This document shows, in pieces, positions 1-5,009 of a stretch of DNA of 5,009 nt. The notes beneath the pieces are model-generated. The model was not told the DNA's origin, did not search any database, and saw only the letters and a list, made by a program, of their open reading frames with translations. Numbering within the stretch: position 1 is the stretch's first letter; each line of letters opens with the position of its first letter. Position numbers and translations under genes: made by a program. The stretch is from Pseudomonadota bacterium (GTDB lineage Bacteria; Pseudomonadota; Gammaproteobacteria; Burkholderiales; Burkholderiaceae_C), in contig JAFECV010000190.1 in assembly GCA_018241985.1 (NCBI GenBank), forward strand, positions 1-5,009, written 5' to 3'.

Positions 1-20
1 CGCCCTGAACCGAAGGCCTC

Positions 21-27
21 GGGAGAG
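21..27 (+). promoter_or_regulatory. Ribosome binding site of the FecR/DUF6600-type gene
   Basis: The purine run GGGAGAG contains a GGAG core at 22-25, with eight bases between it and the ATG at 34. This is a good Shine-Dalgarno match at normal spacing and supports the ATG at 34 as the start. It is the only clear Shine-Dalgarno sequence in front of any of the three genes here. Only 33 bases precede the gene, so no promoter can be judged. Confidence 0.75.
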
Positions 28-33
28 AACCAG

Positions 34-123
34 ATGAATCCAAGAATCACCCCCTGGCTGCGCCGCACCCTCGTGCTCGCGCTGCTGCTGCCGCTGGCTG
101 TCGTTGCACCGGCGGCGTTCGCG
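34..123 (+). other. Sec-type signal peptide of the DUF6600-type protein
   Basis: Residues 1-30 have a basic N-region (R4, R10, R11), a hydrophobic core from about L13 to A25, and a small-residue cleavage site AFA before Q31. The two arginines are not followed by a twin-arginine consensus, so Sec export is the better reading. There is no lipobox cysteine, so this is not a lipoprotein. Confidence 0.88.
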
Positions 124-2238
124 CAGGATGCGTCCTACGTGAACCCGCCGGGCCGCGTTGCGCAGCTGAACTATTTCGACGGCGCGGTCAGCTTCCAGCC
201 CGCCGGCTACGACCAATGGGCCGCCGCGGTGCTGAACCGCCCACTGACGCAGGGCGACCGAGTCTGGAACGACAACGGCGCGCGCTCCGAGCTGCACGTG
301 GGCTCGACCGCGGTGCAGATGTCCGGCCAGACCAGCGTTGAATTCACCACGCTGGACGACCAGACCGTGCAGCTCGCGGTGACGCAGGGCAGCGTCGCGG
401 CGCGGGTGCGCGAGCTGCCGGCCGGCCAGCGCTTCGAGATCGACACGCCGAACCTCGCGCTGACCGCGTCGCAGCCGGGCGAGTACCAGGTCGACGTCGA
501 TCCGGGCACCGGCACCACCACCGTCACGGTGCGCTCGGGCAGCGTGCAGGTGTTCGGCGCGAGCGGCGTGCCGCTCGGCATGCCGGCCGGCGAGCAGATC
601 GGCTTCGCCGGCAACGACCTGCAGCAGATCGCGGCGCGGACCGCGCCGCCGCAGGACGCATTCGGCCGCTGGGCTGCGGCGCGCAATGCGGCCGAAGACC
701 GCGCGACCGCGCTGCGCTACGTCCCGCCGGACATGACCGGCTACCAGCAGCTCGACGGCTACGGCACCTGGGAGAGCAACCCCGAATACGGCGAGATCTG
801 GGTGCCGACCGTCACCGTGGCGAACTGGGCGCCGTACCGCTTCGGCCACTGGGCGTACATCGCGCCCTGGGGCTGGACCTGGATCGACGACCAGCCCTGG
901 GGTTTCGCGCCGTTCCACTACGGGCGCTGGGCCATGGTCGGGCCGCGCTGGTGCTGGGTGCCGGGGCCGCGCACGGTGCGGCCGGTGTATGCGCCTGCGC
1001 TGGTCGCCTTCGTCGGCGGCGCGGTCGGCGGCGTGAACTTCCGGATCGGCGTCGGCGGCGCCGCGCAGCCGGCGGTCGGCTGGTTCCCGCTCGGGCCGGG
1101 CGAGGTCTGGCACCCGGGGTTCCGCGCGAGCCCGACCTACGTCAGGGAGGCGAACCGCACGGTGATCATGAACCGCAACGTGACCAACATCACGAACGTG
1201 ATCAACGTGAACCGGGTGACCAACGTGTACCGCTACCAGAACACGCCGCAGGCGGTGACCGCGGTCAGCGAGAAGACGTTCACGCAGGGCCAGCACCTGC
1301 GCGGCAACACGGTGCCGGTGACTGCGACCGAACTGGCGCGCGCCCGCGTGACGCCGCCGCCCGCGCCGACGCGCGATCCGCGCGCGATCTTCGCGGGCTC
1401 GCGCGTGGCGCAGCCGCATCCGGCGCCGCCGCCGGCGGTGACCCAGCGGCGCGTGCTGGCGAATCCGCAAGCGATCAGCCGCGAGCGTGGCGCCGCCCCC
1501 GAGACGCGCGGCGGCGTGCTGCCCGGCCAACCGCAGCAGCATCCGGCGCCGCAGGTGGGCGGCCCGCTCGGCCCGCACCGCATGAACGAATCCGTAACCG
1601 GCCCGCGCGCGCCGGCCACGCCGAACGTGACGCCGAACGCAACGCCGCACGAACAGGGCCCGCGCCCGCCGGAAGCCGCGCGCATCGAACCGCGGCCGCA
1701 GCCGCTGCCACCGCAGCAGGTGTTGCGCCAGCCGCAGGAGCCGCAACGCATTGAGCAGCAGCGTGTCGAACAACAGCGCGCCGAGCAGCAGCGCCTGCAG
1801 CAGCAAACGCAGCAGCGCGATCAGCAGCAACGTGTTCAGCAGCAGCAGCAATTGCAGCGCGACCAGGCCGCGCGCCAGGAGCAGCAGCGCCAGCAGCAGG
1901 AGGCGCAGCAGCGCGATCAGCAATTGCGCCTGCAGCAGCAACGCACGCAGCAGGAGCAGTTGCAGCGGGATCAAGCGGCTCGGCAGGAACAGCAGCGCAG
2001 CGAGCAGGCCGCTCGCGCCGCGGCGCAGCAGGCTCAGCAAGCCCAGCGCGTGCAGATGGAACAGCAGGCGCGCGAACGGCAAAACCAGGTGCAGCAGATG
2101 CGCCAGAACCCGGTCGAACGCGCCGCGCCGCGCGCGCCGGCGCCGCAGCAGCAGGCGCGGCCGCAACAGCAGCAGCGTCAACAACAGCAGCATCAGCGCA
2201 ACGAGGACCGCCGCAACCAGGCGAATCCGACGAATTGA
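34..2238 (+). CDS. Exported FecR-domain / DUF6600-type protein with Gln-rich coiled-coil tail
   Basis: This is a 734-residue secreted or periplasmic protein of unknown function. Residues 1-30 form a signal peptide (Arg-rich start, Leu/Ala core, AFA|QD cleavage). Residues about 40-190 look like a FecR-type beta domain, with the GDRVW segment at 74-78 followed by an SELHVG strand. Residues about 236-311 match the DUF6600 pattern: YGTW at 243-246, then closely spaced W/Y/G/P motifs such as FGHW, PWGWTW, FHYGRW and WCWVPG. Residues 374-400 are an Asn/Thr/Val-rich beta-like stretch. Residues about 430-570 are Pro/Ala-rich and probably disordered. Residues about 570-734 are Gln/Arg-rich and probably coiled coil. 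No membrane anchor is seen after the signal peptide. Classical FecR is an inner-membrane anti-sigma regulator, but there is no cytoplasmic anti-sigma domain and no adjacent sigma factor here, so that role is unlikely. A cell-envelope structural or binding role is only a guess. The start is set by the Shine-Dalgarno at 21-27. Confidence 0.9.
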   Translation: MNPRITPWLRRTLVLALLLPLAVVAPAAFAQDASYVNPPGRVAQLNYFDGAVSFQPAGYDQWAAAVLNRPLTQGDRVWNDNGARSELHVGSTAVQMSGQTSVEFTTLDDQTVQLAVTQGSVAARVRELPAGQRFEIDTPNLALTASQPGEYQVDVDPGTGTTTVTVRSGSVQVFGASGVPLGMPAGEQIGFAGNDLQQIAARTAPPQDAFGRWAAARNAAEDRATALRYVPPDMTGYQQLDGYGTWESNPEYGEIWVPTVTVANWAPYRFGHWAYIAPWGWTWIDDQPWGFAPFHYGRWAMVGPRWCWVPGPRTVRPVYAPALVAFVGGAVGGVNFRIGVGGAAQPAVGWFPLGPGEVWHPGFRASPTYVREANRTVIMNRNVTNITNVINVNRVTNVYRYQNTPQAVTAVSEKTFTQGQHLRGNTVPVTATELARARVTPPPAPTRDPRAIFAGSRVAQPHPAPPPAVTQRRVLANPQAISRERGAAPETRGGVLPGQPQQHPAPQVGGPLGPHRMNESVTGPRAPATPNVTPNATPHEQGPRPPEAARIEPRPQPLPPQQVLRQPQEPQRIEQQRVEQQRAEQQRLQQQTQQRDQQQRVQQQQQLQRDQAARQEQQRQQQEAQQRDQQLRLQQQRTQQEQLQRDQAARQEQQRSEQAARAAAQQAQQAQRVQMEQQARERQNQVQQMRQNPVERAAPRAPAPQQQARPQQQQRQQQQHQRNEDRRNQANPTN
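1810..1998 (+). repeat. Imperfect tandem repeat coding for the Gln/Arg coiled-coil tail
   Basis: Two copies of a roughly 30-residue unit lie in tandem: residues 593-619 (bases 1810-1890) and 625-655 (bases 1906-1998). The first halves, QQRDQQ(Q/L)R(V/L)QQQ, are offset by 32 residues. The second halves share the identical 14-residue block QLQRDQAARQEQQR at 606-619 and 642-655, offset by 36, so the second copy carries a four-residue insertion. At DNA level the 14-residue block differs in eight codons, all by synonymous third-base changes. The repeat is protein-level and in frame, not a CRISPR array or a simple microsatellite, although CAG and CAA codons dominate. Confidence 0.75.
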
Positions 2239-2277
2239 CGGCGGGAACACCGGGCCGAACGCGGCGCGGACGGCGCG

Positions 2278-2289
2278 CCGCCCGGGCGG
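2278..2289. repeat. Perfect 12-bp GC palindrome in spacer
   Basis: CCGCCCGGGCGG reads the same on both strands and lies 40 bases after the stop codon of the DUF6600-type gene. It could be a protein-binding dyad or part of an RNA hairpin, but it has no loop of its own and no following T-run. In sequence this rich in G and C, a short GC-only palindrome can arise by chance, so function is doubtful. Confidence 0.35.
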
Positions 2290-2304
2290 GCTCCAAATCG
2301 TTCA

Positions 2305-2335
2305 TCATCGCGGGGCAACTCTCCGGCGCCCCGCG

Positions 2336-2339
<4 letters not shown>
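2305..2339 (+). promoter_or_regulatory. Perfect inverted repeat enclosing the ligase start codon
   Basis: The left arm TCATCGCGGGGC (2305-2316) and right arm GCCCCGCGATGA (2328-2339) are exact reverse complements, separated by an 11-base loop (2317-2327). As RNA this makes a stable GC-rich 12-bp hairpin with the ATG at 2336-2338 inside the right arm. No T-run follows, so it is not a standard intrinsic terminator. It could hold back initiation of the ligase gene, help end or stabilise the upstream transcript, or be an operator dyad. The repeat is seen directly; the role is inference. Confidence 0.5.
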
Positions 2340-3910
<1,571 letters not shown>

Positions 3911-4008
3911 GTGCAGCGAGTGCGACGGCGCCGATTACTACTGTTTTAATAGCGCAAAGTGCAGACGCATCCTTCGATTCAAGCCGATTTGACTAGAAAT
4001 TCCTGCAA
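3911..4008. other. AT-rich spacer between ligase and carboxypeptidase genes
   Basis: From 3931 to 4008 only 33 of 78 bases are G or C, far below the flanking genes. It contains TTTAAT at 3945-3950, which could be a -10 element, but the matching upstream -35 region is poor. TTGACT at 3989-3994 resembles a -35 but lies only 14 bases before the ATG at 4009, which is too close to serve that gene with a leader. I see no hairpin with a T-run. The patch may hold a promoter for the carboxypeptidase gene, but no specific site is convincing. Confidence 0.3.
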
Positions 4009-5009
4009 ATGCCGAACACCCACCCTTCCCTTTCCATCTCCTGCGCATTCGACGCCGGCGCGATCGAGGTCGTGAGCCTGGCCGACCCGGCCGACGTCCA
4101 GCTGAAGATCCGCGCGGACAACGCCGCCGATTTCGCGCAGTGGTTCCATTTCCGGCTGCAGGGCGCGGCCGGCGTGCCGCTGACCTTGCGCTTCCTGAAC
4201 GCCGGCCAATGCGCGTATCCGCAGGGCTGGAAAAGCTACCGCGCGCTCGCCAGCGAGGACCGGCGCCGCTGGCAACGCGTCGCCACCGCGTTCGACGGCC
4301 AGGTGCTGACCGTGCGGCTGACGCCGGCGACGAACAGCGTCTGGCTCGCGTATTTCGAGCCGTATTCGCACGAGCGCCATCTGGACCTGCTCGGCTGGGC
4401 CGGCGCGAGCGCGCGCGTCGAATCGCGGCACCTGGGCGCGACGCTCGATGGACGCGACCTGACGCTGCTGCGCATCGCGAGCGCTTCCGCCGGCACTGCC
4501 CCGAAGAAGAAGGTCTGGGTGATCGCGCGCCAGCATCCGGGCGAGACGATGGCCGAATGGTTCGTCGAGGGGCTGCTGGAGCGCCTGCTCGACGAGAGCG
4601 ATCCGATCGCGCGCCGGCTGCTCGAAGCGTGCGAGTTCCACGTGGTGCCGAACATGAACCCGGACGGCGCGGTGCGCGGCAACCTGCGCACCAACGCCGC
4701 CGGCGCGAACCTGAACCGCGAATGGCTCGCGCCCCGCCTGGAGCGCTCGCCCGAGGTCTGGCATGTGCGCGCCGCGATGGAGAGCACCGGCGTCGACCTG
4801 TGCCTGGACGTGCACGGCGACGAATCGCTGCCGTACAACTTCGTCGCAGGCAGCCAAGGCATGCCGGGGTGGACACCGCGGCTCGCGGCGCTCGAAGCCG
4901 AGTTCAAGACCGCGTGGCTCGCCGCCAGCCCCGACTTCCAGACCGCGCACGGCTACGGCGAGGTCGCGCCCGGCGCCGCGAACCCGACGATGGCGACGAA
5001 CTGGGTCAG
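4009..5009 (+). CDS. M14-family cytosolic-type zinc carboxypeptidase, 3'-truncated by window end
   Basis: The first 333 codons are present and the frame is open at the window edge. The protein has no signal peptide and is probably cytoplasmic. Residues about 1-150 fit the N-terminal beta-sandwich of cytosolic carboxypeptidases, and the zinc peptidase domain follows. Visible family residues are H176 and E179 in RQHPGETM and H269 in DVHGDE (zinc ligands), NPDG at 217-220, R227, and N236-R237 in NLNRE (substrate carboxylate binding). The general-base glutamate expected near the C-terminus lies beyond the window. Bacterial members are usually about 370-390 residues, so roughly 40-60 are missing here. 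Eukaryotic relatives trim glutamates from tubulin; a Pseudomonas aeruginosa member has a known structure, but the bacterial substrate is unclear. An in-frame TAG at 3994 rules out an earlier start, and ATG 4009 is the first available. No clear Shine-Dalgarno precedes it. It lies 98 bases after the ligase gene, with no evident functional link. Confidence 0.92.
   Translation, partial: MPNTHPSLSISCAFDAGAIEVVSLADPADVQLKIRADNAADFAQWFHFRLQGAAGVPLTLRFLNAGQCAYPQGWKSYRALASEDRRRWQRVATAFDGQVLTVRLTPATNSVWLAYFEPYSHERHLDLLGWAGASARVESRHLGATLDGRDLTLLRIASASAGTAPKKKVWVIARQHPGETMAEWFVEGLLERLLDESDPIARRLLEACEFHVVPNMNPDGAVRGNLRTNAAGANLNREWLAPRLERSPEVWHVRAAMESTGVDLCLDVHGDESLPYNFVAGSQGMPGWTPRLAALEAEFKTAWLAASPDFQTAHGYGEVAPGAANPTMATNWV

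Noticed and set aside
1741..2215. Dense CAG/CAA tract considered as a microsatellite or CRISPR-like array
   Set aside because: Codons are interrupted by Arg, Glu, Asp, Ala and Leu codons in one frame, there is no regular spacer, and the protein-level heptad-like pattern explains it as coiled coil.
34..2238. FecR-type anti-sigma regulator of an iron-uptake system
   Set aside because: There is no cytoplasmic anti-sigma segment or single transmembrane helix, the protein begins with a cleavable signal peptide, and no sigma factor or TonB receptor is adjacent in the window.
1751..2335. In-frame upstream extension of the ligase reading frame, starting inside the first gene
   Set aside because: The extension is a Ser/Arg-rich frame-shifted reading of the Gln-codon tract and shows no adenylating-enzyme homology. 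Family similarity begins at the ATG at 2336.
3989..3994. TTGACT as a -35 promoter box for the carboxypeptidase
   Set aside because: It is only 14 bases from the start codon, so any paired -10 would fall inside the gene, and no good -10 is seen there.
3979..4950. Minus-strand open frames of 223-323 codons opposite the carboxypeptidase
   Set aside because: The plus strand here carries clear M14 zinc-binding and substrate-binding motifs. The antisense translations have no domain signal and are shadows.

Overview
This 5,009-base window is GC-rich and reads on one strand. It holds two complete genes and the first part of a third, all on the + strand. The GC-biased third codon positions, the exported FecR/DUF6600-type protein with a glutamine-rich tail, and the M14-type cytosolic carboxypeptidase suggest a proteobacterium. 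Burkholderiales (Betaproteobacteria) is the most likely group, but this is inference from gene content; no rRNA or other marker is present.

Layout: (1) Positions 34-2238 encode an exported 734-residue protein with a signal peptide, a FecR-like beta domain, a tryptophan/tyrosine-rich DUF6600-type domain, an Asn-Thr-Val-rich stretch, a proline-rich linker and a long Gln/Arg-rich probable coiled coil. (2) Positions 2239-2335 are a 97-base spacer with a 12-bp GC palindrome and a perfect 12-bp inverted repeat whose right arm covers the next start codon. (3) Positions 2336-3910 encode a complete 524-residue class I adenylate-forming enzyme, probably an acyl-CoA ligase. (4) Positions 3911-4008 are a 98-base spacer with a distinctly AT-rich patch (33 G/C in 78 bases from 3931). 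(5) From 4009 to the window end runs the N-terminal 333 codons of an M14-family cytosolic-type metallocarboxypeptidase, cut off by the window edge.

The three genes are co-oriented with spacers of about 100 bases, so they may be read together, but nothing ties their functions into one pathway: one protein is exported, one activates a carboxylic acid in the cytoplasm, and one is a cytoplasmic peptidase. I see no mobile element, CRISPR array, RNA gene or defence-like cassette. The most unusual features are the inverted repeat that buries the ligase start codon, and the composition and internal repeat of the exported protein. I found no convincing undescribed multi-gene system.
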